Numbered from the stretch's first letter, positions 17,248 through 25,338 are shown. The stretch is DNA of 45,229 bases from Thiopontia sp964344135 (GCA_964344135.1 CAYFMF010000012.1:1-45229), one strand, 5' to 3'. Numbers and translations: made by a program. Notes: generated from the letters alone by a model not told the origin.

Positions 17248-17661
17248 GTGAAAAAAAGCCCAGTCTGCCCCTTTTCAAAGGCCCTTCTCAATGGACAATC
17301 CGGCTGCAGCCATGCTGAAAGTTTCCATATCGCCGAGCGCCACGGGATCCAGTGCACCCGGGAGAGCGCCCAACAGCAGTGCAAGGCGTTCTCGGATCAA
17401 CTTCACCAACAGAGCCGCTTCGCCCTGGGGGTTACCCAACTACCACAACAGATGACCAGCAACATGGAACTCAGGATTCAGTGCGGGGGAATCGATGGAC
17501 TTCAGAACACGCTCGGGGAGAGGGGCACCTCTGTCGACATTCACCAACTGATCGGGGAGGCCAGCTCCCGGTTCGGCAGTATCGCAGAGATCCCCTACCT
17601 CGAGGTGATTCAATCGATCAGCCGCTGGAGCCCAAGAAAACGGGGGCGCAGAAGAGGGTAG
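17248..17661 (+). CDS. Unknown 137-residue protein with N-terminal cysteines
   Basis: Starts at GTG 17248; no in-frame ATG lies upstream. Cysteines at 7, 20, 36 and 45 (C-x12-C-x15-C-x8-C) with nearby His22, His27 and His32 could bind a metal or cluster, although no standard motif fits. The middle (residues 60-85) is Gln- and Met-rich; the C-terminus is basic (SPRKRGRRRG). It diverges from sat and converges on iscU. The ribosome binding site is weak. Coding quality looks real; function unknown. Confidence 0.6.
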   Translation: MKKSPVCPFSKALLNGQSGCSHAESFHIAERHGIQCTRESAQQQCKAFSDQLHQQSRFALGVTQLPQQMTSNMELRIQCGGIDGLQNTLGERGTSVDIHQLIGEASSRFGSIAEIPYLEVIQSISRWSPRKRGRRRG

Positions 17662-17709
17662 GCCCGGTCCTGGCAGTAAACAGTTGCAGCGCTGTTGAGC
17701 GCAGGTACC

Positions 17710-18090
17710 CTACTTTTTCTTGGACTGGTAATCCTCAACCGCTGCCTTGATCGCATCCTCAGCCAGCACGGAGCAGTGCACCTTGACCGGAGGGAGCGCC
17801 AACTCCTCGGCAATCTCGGAGTTCTTGATCTGCTGTGCCTCCTCCAGTGTCTTCCCCTTGACCCACTCGGTCACCAGAGAGCTGGAGGCGATGGCAGAGC
17901 CACAGCCGTAAGTCTTGAACTTTGCATCCTCAATGACACCATCCTGATCCACCTGAATCTGCAACTTCATCACATCACCACAGGCGGGTGCACCCACCAT
18001 GCCGGTTCCGACATCATCGGCGTCCTTGTCCAGCACTCCTACATTACGAGGGTTCTCATAATGGTCCATGACCTTGTCGCTGTAAGCCAT
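17710..18090 (-). CDS. iscU: Iron-sulfur cluster scaffold IscU
   Basis: Assembles [2Fe-2S] and [4Fe-4S] clusters for transfer to apoproteins. All hallmarks are present in 126 residues: the ligand cysteines C37 (PACGDV), C63 (YGCGSA) and C106, the LPPVK motif for HscA at 99-103, and H105. AGGAG lies upstream at good spacing. Unusually it stands alone: no iscR, iscS, iscA, hscBA or fdx adjoins it, and flanking genes face the other way. A site resembling the IscR type 1 operator covers its promoter. It may be a second, dedicated scaffold for Fe-S-rich Apr and Nap enzymes (inference). Confidence 0.95.
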   Translation of the reverse strand: MAYSDKVMDHYENPRNVGVLDKDADDVGTGMVGAPACGDVMKLQIQVDQDGVIEDAKFKTYGCGSAIASSSLVTEWVKGKTLEEAQQIKNSEIAEELALPPVKVHCSVLAEDAIKAAVEDYQSKKK

Positions 18091-18120
18091 TGCCCTGCTC
18101 CTGATAATTAAGAAAATCGA

Positions 18121-18146
18121 ATACCTGACCTTTTCAGTGTACTATA
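18121..18146 (-). promoter_or_regulatory. IscR type 1-like operator and -10 of iscU
   Basis: 18121-18145 matches 21 of 25 positions of the E. coli IscR type 1 consensus ATASYYGACTRWWWYAGTCRRSTAT (consensus quoted from memory); the left half ATACCTGAC and the central AGT are exact. A leftward -10 TATAGT (18141-18146) overlaps it, placing the site over the core promoter, as expected for repression. It lies 31-55 nt before the iscU ATG. Confidence 0.6.
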
Positions 18147-18218
18147 AGTCAGCTCGGTATTCACCAGTAAATATGAGCCGGAGATTATATGCCATTTCCC
18201 TCCACCATTCCCAGAACC

Positions 18219-18302
18219 AAAAAAAAGGCGCAATCCGAGGATTGCGCCAATACCACCAAAGGAGGATGGAGGAGTCGAAAAACCATACTGAACTAATCAG
18301 TT
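18219..18302 (-). ncRNA. Candidate ~84-nt small RNA with CCUCC loops
   Basis: A strong sigma-70 promoter on the minus strand (18309-18337) is followed about 60 nt later by a textbook Rho-independent terminator ending in eight U (18219-18248). No credible ORF lies between. The 5' end can form ACUGA-uuagu-UCAGU (within 18287-18301). The middle is a pyrimidine-rich, apparently single-stranded stretch containing CUCCUCC and AUCCUCC, complementary to Shine-Dalgarno sequences. A 5' hairpin, exposed anti-SD seeds and a 3' terminator hairpin with a U tail form the usual plan of a trans-acting, Hfq-type sRNA. Targets unknown; it lies between iscU and narX. Confidence 0.6.
18227..18248 (-). terminator. 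Rho-independent terminator of the sRNA candidate
   Basis: GGCGCAATCC / GGATTGCGCC, a perfect 10-bp stem with a 2-nt spacer (18227-18236 with 18239-18248), followed leftwards by eight T (18219-18226). No protein gene on the minus strand ends here, which is what points to an RNA gene. Confidence 0.85.
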
Positions 18303-18308
18303 TTCAAG

Positions 18309-18337
18309 ATATTAATTGATTACTAAACATGTGTCAA
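18309..18337 (-). promoter_or_regulatory. Sigma-70 promoter of the sRNA candidate
   Basis: Leftward TTGACA (18332-18337, perfect), 17-bp spacer, TAATAT (18309-18314, 4 of 6). Predicted start near 18302. It reads away from narX, whose ATG is at 18395. Confidence 0.65.
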
Positions 18338-18394
18338 GGATTTTCTTGAAGGTTTCTTGGAGCAGCACTCAAAAACAGGGTAAAGTCCACACCC

Positions 18395-19900
18395 ATGAGC
18401 ACGACACCCCGCTTCTCCCTGCTCGCGCAGACAGGTATTATTCTCTCGGTAATCAGTCTGTTAGCGGTGGTCGGCATAACCAGTTCGGTCTTTATTACCC
18501 AGACCACACAGGGTGCCGCCTCAGCAATCAATATCTCTGGATCACTGCGCATGTACTCCTACCGTATTGCAACCCAGATCAACCAGACGGGGGATGGTAC
18601 GGAGCTCTCAACCAGAAAGATCCAGGGACTGATCCGCCGCTTTGAGCAGCAGCTGAACCACCCCAACCTGCTGGAGACGATCCCCAGGCAGGCCTCCATG
18701 ACTCGGGACGGTAAAGCAAAGCCGATCCTGGAGGAGAATCCACTCCGTACACTCTACCTCTCGGTCCATGGGCAGTGGTTCAATCAGATCAAACCGATCC
18801 TGACCGACTATATTCGACAACTGGCTGACCCTGAGCTCTCTCCAGTAGATGTTGGCAAAATCCACGCCGACTACCAGCAGCAGTACCTGCTGCGGATTGA
18901 GGATTTTGTCTTCAACATCAACAACATGGTAAAGCTGATCGAGGAGCAGACCGAGTCCAAGATCCAGCTGTTGCGTGACATCGAGTACATCTCCCTCCCC
19001 CTGCTGCTGCTCTCCATCATGGCCGCCCCCTTCCTCCTCTACTACCGTATCCTGCTGCCACTCAAGGATCTGTTGCGGATTGCGGAGCGGGTACGCCAGC
19101 GAGACTTCTCCAGACAGGCAAAATATGTGCGAGAGGATGAGCTCGGCGAACTGGCAAGGGCCTTCAATCTGATGAACTCCGACCTCTCTGCCACCTATGC
19201 AGAGCTGGAGGAGCGGATCATGGAGAAGACCCAGGCGCTAATCGAGGAGTCCAACCGCATCACCCTGATGGAGGAGCGCAACACCATCGCCCAGGAGCTG
19301 CATGACTCCCTGGCCCAATCCATCTTCTACCTCAAGATCCAGATCAGCCGAATCAGAACATTCACCCGGCGTGGCGCTCCTGCGACAGAGCTTCTTCCGG
19401 TGATCGAGGAGCTTGCAGAGACCAACAACACCGCAGACCGACAACTGCGGGAGCTGATCTCCACCTTCCGTATCAAGGTCAACCCAGAGGGGTTAACCGC
19501 CGCCGTTGAGGAGATCATCAACCGACAGATGGAAAGGAGTGGTGTGGAACTGCTGTTTGAGAACCATATCCCGGACTTCTCCTTTACCCATAATGAGGAG
19601 GTCCACCTGATCCAGATCATCCAGGAGGCGGTCTCCAACATCATCAAGCATGCCGGAGCCACGCGCGGAACCATTATCCTCGACCAGGAGAGGGAGAGTG
19701 GAGATATCCTGTTGACCATCGAGGACAATGGGGCCGGAATCCCCGATGATCCCCACCGCACCAACCACTTTGGCCTCAAAACCATGGAGGAGCGGGCAGA
19801 GAGCATCAAGGGGGTCTTCTCAATCCAGCAGATGGCCACCGGCGGGACCGGAGTCAGACTGACCTTTACCCCGGCACTAAGCCAGGAGAGCAGACTCTGA
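18395..19900 (+). CDS. narX: NarX-type nitrate/nitrite sensor histidine kinase
   Basis: A 501-residue membrane kinase expected to sense periplasmic nitrate/nitrite and phosphorylate the NarL-like regulator 160 bp downstream. TM1 spans about residues 12-35; the P-box INISGSLRMYSYRIA (45-59) is the nitrate-binding signature of NarX/NarQ; TM2 is near 200-222; a HAMP domain follows. HisKA_3 carries the phospho-acceptor His303 in ELHDSLAQSI, and the HATPase has N (EAVSNIIKHA) and G (DNGAGIPDD) boxes. It is about 100 residues shorter than E. coli NarX, mainly between HAMP and the kinase core. NarX versus NarQ cannot be separated with certainty. Confidence 0.92.
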   Translation: MSTTPRFSLLAQTGIILSVISLLAVVGITSSVFITQTTQGAASAINISGSLRMYSYRIATQINQTGDGTELSTRKIQGLIRRFEQQLNHPNLLETIPRQASMTRDGKAKPILEENPLRTLYLSVHGQWFNQIKPILTDYIRQLADPELSPVDVGKIHADYQQQYLLRIEDFVFNINNMVKLIEEQTESKIQLLRDIEYISLPLLLLSIMAAPFLLYYRILLPLKDLLRIAERVRQRDFSRQAKYVREDELGELARAFNLMNSDLSATYAELEERIMEKTQALIEESNRITLMEERNTIAQELHDSLAQSIFYLKIQISRIRTFTRRGAPATELLPVIEELAETNNTADRQLRELISTFRIKVNPEGLTAAVEEIINRQMERSGVELLFENHIPDFSFTHNEEVHLIQIIQEAVSNIIKHAGATRGTIILDQERESGDILLTIEDNGAGIPDDPHRTNHFGLKTMEERAESIKGVFSIQQMATGGTGVRLTFTPALSQESRL

Positions 19901-20060
19901 AGAAGAGAGCAGAGAACCTGTAATTCAATAAAGTATTGGTGCTCCTCCTCCATGTTCCACTATACTCCGGGTGGATATTACAAAAAGAGAATGAATCCAC
20001 GATTCTGAGCAGCAGACGCTCGTCCACTGTTCAGGCAACCAGAGGCCAGAGAAGAATACA

Positions 20061-20714
20061 ATGAGCGAATCCACACCCATCTCCCTGTTACTGATCGATG
20101 ACCACCCACTGATCCGCAAGGGGATCATCCAGCTGCTCGAGCTACACGAGGGAATCACACTCCATGGGGAGGCCGATGGTGGTGCCGAGGGGCTGAAGAT
20201 GATCAAGCAGAAGCAGCCCGACATGGTGCTACTCGACCTCAACATGAGCGAGATGGACGGCCTCACCACCCTCAAGAAGATCAAGAAGAGCTGGCCCGAT
20301 ATCCGTGTTGTGATCCTCACCGTCTCCGACAACCCGCAGAACATCATCCAGGCCTTCCGCAACAAGGCGGACGGCTATCTACTGAAGAACACCGATCCGG
20401 AGAAGATTGTCGACCACCTGATTCAGGTGATGCATGGAGTCACCATTGTCAGCCCCGAGGTCTCCAAGATTCTCACCCAATCCCGCCCGGACAAGGACAA
20501 CCTGCCGGAGCTCAATCTTACCAACCGCGAGGAAGAGGTATTGCGACTGATTGCGGACGGCCTCTCCAACCAGGAGGTGGGAGATCGTCTCGGCATCTCG
20601 GTCTGGACCGCCAAGGTCCACGCAAAACATATCCTCAAGAAGCTGGGGCTCTCCACCCGCAACGAACTGATTGTCTGGGCCATCCGCGAGGGGATTACCA
20701 GCGGCGAACAGTAG
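20061..20714 (+). CDS. narL: NarL-family response regulator
   Basis: A 217-residue two-domain regulator. The receiver domain has the acidic pair D13/D14, phospho-acceptor D59 (VLLDLNMSEMDG, the same number as in E. coli NarL), and a conserved Lys in GYLLKNTDPE. The LuxR-type HTH occupies about residues 152-210 (LTNREEEVLRLIADGLSNQEVGDRLGIS). It follows narX and ends at a strong terminator. Likely targets are the nap and hao promoters on both sides (inference). Confidence 0.93.
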   Translation: MSESTPISLLLIDDHPLIRKGIIQLLELHEGITLHGEADGGAEGLKMIKQKQPDMVLLDLNMSEMDGLTTLKKIKKSWPDIRVVILTVSDNPQNIIQAFRNKADGYLLKNTDPEKIVDHLIQVMHGVTIVSPEVSKILTQSRPDKDNLPELNLTNREEEVLRLIADGLSNQEVGDRLGISVWTAKVHAKHILKKLGLSTRNELIVWAIREGITSGEQ

Positions 20715-20756
20715 AAGAGCAAACGCACCTCAGAAGGGGGGCACAGAAAAACATCA

Positions 20757-20788
20757 ACGGCGGAACCTCTGCTCCCGCCGTTTTTTTT
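20757..20788 (+). terminator. Terminator of narXL
   Basis: ACGGCGG (20757-20763) pairs with CCGCCGT (20775-20781) across an 11-nt loop, followed by a run of eight T. It lies 43 nt after the narL stop. Confidence 0.85.
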
Positions 20789-20824
20789 GCGCCCGTGTTA
20801 AACCCGGAAAACCACTCCCCCATG

Positions 20825-20856
20825 AAAAAACCCTCCACCCCGTGAGGGGTGGAGGG
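20825..20856 (-). terminator. Terminator of the octaheme cytochrome gene
   Basis: Read leftwards, CCCTCCACCCC / GGGGTGGAGGG, a perfect 11-bp stem (20831-20841 with 20846-20856) with a 4-nt loop, followed by six T. It lies 41 nt after the stop of the HAO-like gene. Confidence 0.9.
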
Positions 20857-20897
20857 TCTCCGTCTTACTAGCGTGTTCTAGCAGAGTAGTTCAGGTC

Positions 20898-22340
20898 TTA
20901 GTGCTTGACCTTACCATATCTCGCCTTGAACTCAGCCTGACGCTTCTTACGCTCAGCAGCCTTCTTGGCATCCTCCTTGCCGATGAACCACTGGTGTGGC
21001 TTCGAGCTCAGGACCTCATGGAGAACCTTCTCCAGATTAGCCGCTGCCGCCTGATCTTCCGCACTACCGTGCTTGCCGTGCTCAATCAGCTCCTTGATCT
21101 CAGGAACCAGCTCGGTGTAGAAGTTCTTGGCGAGGTCGTAAGTACCTTCCCAGTGTGTGATATCCGGACCCATCATGGAAGCCGCCATACGTGCACGACG
21201 TCCCTCATGGTGCCAGATCTCGAACCAGACGAAGTCGATCTTGCTGGAGAACTTGGGCTTCGGAATGAGAGGCTTGGCCGCCTTCATCAGCGCCAGACCA
21301 GGCTTCGCATACTTACGGTTGTACATCTCAACCAGACCGTCATACTGGATGTACCAGTTGTCGACCCAACCCTCTTCGTGACAGGATTGACAGACATCCT
21401 TCATCGCATCACGACGATCCTCCCAACTTGCAGTACCGGCAACCCAGCCCTGCTTCTTGGAGACCGGTGGACGGTTGTTCCAGCTCACACGATCACCCAC
21501 GTTATGGGTAATATCCTGCTTCTTGGTCGCACTCATGTGACAGGTGGCACAGGTTGGGGCTACCCAGTAGTCCTCACCGACGATCCACTTGGAGTTCTCC
21601 ATGTTCATCTTCTCGCGATTTGCGCGATAGGCGATACCATGCTTGGACTCGTTGTAGATCTCCATCTGTGGATGGTCTGGACCCATGTGACACTTGCCGC
21701 AGTTCTCGGGCTGACGCGCCTGCGCGGCAGAGAACTGGTGGCGTGAGTGACACGCTGCACAAGTACCCTTGGTACCGTCAGGGTTGATACGGCCAATACC
21801 GGTGTTGGGCCAGGTCGCTGGATCCAGCATGCCAGGCTCGCCAGGAACCATCCGCACGGGGGAACCGTGACACTGCCAGCAACCATTGACTGCCGCTGCA
21901 GAGATACCGTCAGGGAAGGCTGGTGTAACCATACCGTTGTCACCCTCAACCACCTCAGCCAGCAGGTTATCGAGAGAACCCATGATCTTGCCCGCCTCTG
22001 CATGGTGAGAGTGGGCCATCTCATCGGCCTCCTTCTCGTGACAGTTTGCACAGTCGGCAGGGGAGACAATGATGGAGATATGCTTCTTCACCTTCTTGTC
22101 ATCATGGACAAAGGCATCGACATCCGTGGCATCCGCCGCGTGACACTCGTAACAGCCTACGTTGGCACCGTAGTGCTTGCTTGCACCCCACATCTGAACC
22201 AGACCGGGGTTATTCTTCTTATGACACGCTACACACTCCTTGGTCTCGTCCGACATTACCGCCGGAACTTCACTGACTGCAGCATTGGCTGAAGTCATAC
22301 CAAGGAGGAGCAGTGCGCCGGTTAACGCTCTAAGGAACAT
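20898..22340 (-). CDS. Octaheme c-type cytochrome, hydroxylamine oxidoreductase-like
   Basis: A secreted 480-residue cytochrome with a signal peptide (residues 1-20, ending SANA) and exactly eight CXXCH motifs: CVACH, CYECH, CANCH, CWQCH, CAACH, CGKCH, CATCH and CQSCH. The order and the WHHEGRRAR...MMGPD segment match HAO. At the position where ammonia-oxidiser HAO has the tyrosine that cross-links the active-site haem, this protein appears to have Ile (GPDITHWEG), as in the reductive epsilonproteobacterial type. It may therefore reduce nitrite to hydroxylamine or ammonium (inference). ATG 22340 is preferred over 22370 because GGGAGGAAA precedes it. The C-terminus is Lys-rich with no anchor. 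Confidence 0.9.
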   Translation of the reverse strand: MFLRALTGALLLLGMTSANAAVSEVPAVMSDETKECVACHKKNNPGLVQMWGASKHYGANVGCYECHAADATDVDAFVHDDKKVKKHISIIVSPADCANCHEKEADEMAHSHHAEAGKIMGSLDNLLAEVVEGDNGMVTPAFPDGISAAAVNGCWQCHGSPVRMVPGEPGMLDPATWPNTGIGRINPDGTKGTCAACHSRHQFSAAQARQPENCGKCHMGPDHPQMEIYNESKHGIAYRANREKMNMENSKWIVGEDYWVAPTCATCHMSATKKQDITHNVGDRVSWNNRPPVSKKQGWVAGTASWEDRRDAMKDVCQSCHEEGWVDNWYIQYDGLVEMYNRKYAKPGLALMKAAKPLIPKPKFSSKIDFVWFEIWHHEGRRARMAASMMGPDITHWEGTYDLAKNFYTELVPEIKELIEHGKHGSAEDQAAAANLEKVLHEVLSSKPHQWFIGKEDAKKAAERKKRQAEFKARYGKVKH

Positions 22341-22510
22341 AGAATTTCCTCCCATTTTATTGTTGAACATAGATATCTATCTACTCACTCAAGATGGAGG
22401 GATCTTGGTAATTCTTCGAAGCGACACCTCCTCCTATCGCGAGTAACGGCGAGGATAACTCTATCTAGTGGGGTTATTCAACCCTTCAATTGAAGGAGCA
22501 TGACAAATAA

Positions 22511-22524
22511 TTGACCTACATCAC
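22511..22524 (-). promoter_or_regulatory. FNR/Dnr-like box upstream of the octaheme gene
   Basis: TTGAC-CTAC-ATCAC matches 8 of 10 positions of the FNR half-sites TTGAT-N4-ATCAA. It lies after the napH stop and 171 nt before the octaheme ATG, so it can serve only that gene. Downstream in the leader are a 14-bp palindrome (22483-22496) and GGGTT-ATTC-AACCC (22471-22484). No convincing -10 was found at the standard distance. Confidence 0.45.
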
Positions 22525-22536
22525 GCTGCAGAGGGG

Positions 22537-23433
22537 CTATTTATATCTTTTTGTATGGTCTCCAAAACGACCACCATAACGGAACACATCGGGTCCACAG
22601 ATATCGATACAGCGCCCGCAGTTGGTACACTGCGACTCATCGATCACCACACTCGCCCCCTCCTCGCCCTTGAGGGTCGGGCGGATCACCTGGGGCTCGG
22701 GGCAGACCGCAAAGCAGTCCATGCAGTCATCACACGCCTCACGCCTGGCGGTACGTATCCGCAGCAGGCTGAATCTTCCGAGCAGGCTATAGAAGGCCCC
22801 CATCGGACAGAGGTGGCCACACCAGCCGTTGCGACTCCAGAGCAGGTCGTAGAGAAAGATCCCCACCACCATGATCCACCCCAGCCCAAAGCCGTAGAAG
22901 ATGCTGCGCTGCAGCAGGGTGACCGGGTTGACCAGCTCCCACAGCAGCTTGCCGCTCATCAGTGCCAGGATCATCACCAGACCGAGGAGCCAGAAGCGGA
23001 TATTGGGGGAGAGATCACACTTTCTCTTCAGCCCCAGTTTGCGCCGCAGCCAGGAGGCACTGTCGGTCACCATGTTCATTGGGCAGACCCAGGAGCAGTA
23101 GACCCTGCCCCCGACTGCAAGGTAGAAGAGGAGCACAATCAGCGCCCCGATCAGGGCGGTGGTCTCAAAGGCCTGGTCGGCAAAGAGGGTCTGCAGGTAG
23201 ACAAAGGGGTCGGTCAGGGGGACGGTATCGAGCACCACGCTGGAGACCAGGTTACCCTTGATCAGCCAGAGCTCCTCCTCCAGCTCTCCGAGGAACCAGA
23301 TCGAGCCCAGTGGCCCCAGCAGAAAGAGCCCGATGATCGAGAGCTGGGAGGCCCTGCGCATCAGCAGCCACTTGTGGGAACGGATCCACCCCTTCTCCCT
23401 CACTGCCGCCCTGCCAATGAGATCACGTGCCAC
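22537..23433 (-). CDS. napH: Quinol dehydrogenase membrane component NapH
   Basis: A 298-residue membrane iron-sulfur protein that, with NapG, passes electrons from quinol towards NapAB. It has about four TM helices, two conserved Cys pairs at membrane faces (CSWVCPMNMVTD and CGHLCPMGAFYS), and two C-terminal [4Fe-4S] motifs (CDDCMDCFAVCPEP and CTNCGRCIDICGPD; the final Cys is followed by Gly rather than Pro). Its start overlaps napF by 11 nt. It is separated from its expected partner napG, 11 kb away on the opposite strand. Confidence 0.94.
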   Translation of the reverse strand: MARDLIGRAAVREKGWIRSHKWLLMRRASQLSIIGLFLLGPLGSIWFLGELEEELWLIKGNLVSSVVLDTVPLTDPFVYLQTLFADQAFETTALIGALIVLLFYLAVGGRVYCSWVCPMNMVTDSASWLRRKLGLKRKCDLSPNIRFWLLGLVMILALMSGKLLWELVNPVTLLQRSIFYGFGLGWIMVVGIFLYDLLWSRNGWCGHLCPMGAFYSLLGRFSLLRIRTARREACDDCMDCFAVCPEPQVIRPTLKGEEGASVVIDESQCTNCGRCIDICGPDVFRYGGRFGDHTKRYK

Positions 23434-24001
23434 TGCTCTGCTCCTTGCTGTTGTCCCGGTGGTGCAACGTTAACGCATCAACCGGACAGGGGGCAATACA
23501 GGCACCACAGCCGGTACACTTTTCCGCACTCATCTCCATCTGCAGTGCCCCGCCCACCCGGGGGCGAAAACGGAACACCCCCTCCAGACACTGATCCCCG
23601 CAGATCTGGCAGACCACCCCCTTCTGGGCAATACAGGTGTGGTTGACCCGAACCTCCAGATCCCAGGGGAGGCCATGCTCCTCCTCGGAGAGAAAGCGCA
23701 GCGCCCTGGGCTCACAGCGGGTGACACACTCCTCGCAGAAGGTGCACTCCCCCCGCTTGAACTCAACCACCGGAAACTTGCCGCGCCCCTCGAGCAGGAT
23801 CTTTTCCGGACAGTGGGTGATGCACTCGCCGCAGCGGGTGCAGCTCTCGGTAAACTCAAACTCATCCAGCGCCCAGGGGGGACGAAAGGGGCGGTTCCTG
23901 CCGCTGACATCACCACGCAGAAACTGGGCGCGACTGACTCCGCGCTCCGGCTGTCGCCCCTTCTCCCCACCCTCTTTTCTCTTTTTTAGATATCCAAACA
24001 T
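23423..24001 (-). CDS. napF: Ferredoxin-type protein NapF
   Basis: A 192-residue cytoplasmic Fe-S protein, thought to help mature NapA. Cys motifs: CTRCGECITHCP (about residue 54), CTFCEECVTRCEP (about 86), a divergent CQICGDQC group, and CTGCGACIAPCP near the C-terminus. The N-terminus has a Ser-Arg-Ala-Gln-Phe-Leu-Arg-Gly segment typical of NapF. ATG 24001 is preferred over the adjacent GTG 24004. The ribosome binding site is weak. Overlap with napH indicates coupled expression. Confidence 0.9.
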   Translation of the reverse strand: MFGYLKKRKEGGEKGRQPERGVSRAQFLRGDVSGRNRPFRPPWALDEFEFTESCTRCGECITHCPEKILLEGRGKFPVVEFKRGECTFCEECVTRCEPRALRFLSEEEHGLPWDLEVRVNHTCIAQKGVVCQICGDQCLEGVFRFRPRVGGALQMEMSAEKCTGCGACIAPCPVDALTLHHRDNSKEQSSGT

Positions 24002-24085
24002 CACTTAATGAACAGACCGTTTTCAGACGCTCTGGTTCTCCAATTGCTCTTCCCTCACATGGCCGCCTCTCTCCACCAGCAGCGC

Positions 24086-24703
24086 TCAGCCCACAACATC
24101 CAGACTGCGTGCCCGGAATCCTACACCACACTCGGTTGCCAGTTGTTGACATGCATCAATGTCCACCCCCTCCAATCCATCAATGGCCGTTGCCGTAACC
24201 ACCGGAATCACCTCTCCCGCCTCACGCAGAAAATCGAGCAGCGCCTCAAAGGAGCCCTCCAGCTGAGGCTGACAGTGGCGATTGTATGTCGCCTCATCCT
24301 GCCCATTGAGGGAGACCGAGAGCTCATCAATCACTCCCGCCATCTCTGGTACCACATTGCGCTTGTGGACCAGACTGGCCAGTCCATCGGTATTGATCCG
24401 GGTACTCCCCCCATGCTGCTTGATCCAGCGTGCCACCTCCAGCAGAAATTTCAGCCGCAGGGTCGGCTCCCCAAAGCCGCAAAAGACCACCTGTGCATAG
24501 TCGGCAGGGTCTCCAATGGCCTCAACAACCTCATCCAGTTCGGGACGATGGTCCGCGCTCAGGTCATACTCGTGGACCTGCATACTCCCCTGGGTCTTGG
24601 GACAGAAGTCACAGACCAGGGTGCAGCGGTCGGTAATACTGAGATAGAGTCGATCCTCAATCGGGTAGGCAATGGTCTGGCTGGACACTATAATTTCCGG
24701 CAA
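24086..24703 (-). CDS. Radical SAM protein, TatD-associated type
   Basis: A 205-residue radical SAM enzyme with the cluster motif CTLVCDFC (C27, C31, C34) after LYLSITDR, a GFGEPTL S-adenosylmethionine loop, and no auxiliary Cys cluster. The sequence pattern recalls the TatD-linked radical SAM family (TIGR04038), but no tatD is in the window. The longest frame begins with TTG 24703; GTG 24688 is an alternative with GGAA 6 nt upstream. It lies 84 nt before napF on the same strand and may be co-transcribed. Substrate unknown. Confidence 0.82.
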   Translation of the reverse strand: MPEIIVSSQTIAYPIEDRLYLSITDRCTLVCDFCPKTQGSMQVHEYDLSADHRPELDEVVEAIGDPADYAQVVFCGFGEPTLRLKFLLEVARWIKQHGGSTRINTDGLASLVHKRNVVPEMAGVIDELSVSLNGQDEATYNRHCQPQLEGSFEALLDFLREAGEVIPVVTATAIDGLEGVDIDACQQLATECGVGFRARSLDVVG

Positions 24704-24752
24704 TAGTCATAATAATCCATTCTCTCACCCAACCCGCCGAACTACAAAGACA

Positions 24753-25289
24753 ATGCGACACTCCACCCTGATCCTCTTTCTGCTCTTTCCACTCAACACA
24801 GTGGCAACACCCGACCTGCTCGATGCCGTCAACCAGGGGGAGGCGCTGCTGGTTCAGCAGCTGCTGAGCAGCTCCGCCCCACTCTACCCCCGCACCCGCT
24901 CCGGCGAGACCCCACTGCACCGGGCCGCCTACCATGGCTACCCGGAGATCATTGATCTGCTGCTTGCTGCGGGAAGCCGGGTGGATATCACCTCCAGACC
25001 CGGCGAGACCGCCCTCCACAAGGCGTCACAGGGGGGACACCTGGACATTATCCAGAAGCTTCTGGAGGCGGGTGCCGACATCAATCGACAGAGTGAATAT
25101 GGAATCACCCCGCTACAGAAGGCGGTTACTGCTGGCCATATTGAGTCGGTCAAGCTGCTGCTGGGGTGGGGCGCCAACCCGGAGCTGGCCGATGACCTGG
25201 GGATCACCCCGCTGCAATATGCAACCATGGAGGATGAGCTGGAAATTGCGGAGCTGCTCAAATCCTACTTTACGGACCGCTCTCAATAG
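24753..25289 (+). CDS. Secreted ankyrin-repeat protein
   Basis: A 178-residue protein with a signal peptide (residues 1-17, MRHSTLILFLLFPLNTV) and about four ankyrin repeats: SGETPLHRAAYHGYPEIIDLL, PGETALHKASQGGHLDIIQKL, YGITPLQKAVTAGHIESVKLL and LGITPLQYATMEDELEIAELL (each split here by its conserved TPLH/TALH turn). ATG 24753 begins the signal peptide; the longer upstream frame does not. A TATAAT at 24689-24694 may be the -10. Likely a periplasmic protein-binding scaffold; partner unknown. Confidence 0.85.
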   Translation: MRHSTLILFLLFPLNTVATPDLLDAVNQGEALLVQQLLSSSAPLYPRTRSGETPLHRAAYHGYPEIIDLLLAAGSRVDITSRPGETALHKASQGGHLDIIQKLLEAGADINRQSEYGITPLQKAVTAGHIESVKLLLGWGANPELADDLGITPLQYATMEDELEIAELLKSYFTDRSQ

Positions 25290-25338
25290 GTATAGACTGA
25301 AAAGAGAACAACCACTATTCTCAAGGAGGATGAGAAGC

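Noticed and set aside
18137..18319. Small plus-strand ORF over the sRNA candidate
   Set aside because: It reads through the terminator stem, and its possible internal ATG overlaps the only Shine-Dalgarno tract.
24934..25338. Upstream extension of the TPR protein frame
   Set aside because: It runs through the ankyrin gene in another frame; AGGAGG and a signal peptide set the start at 25339.
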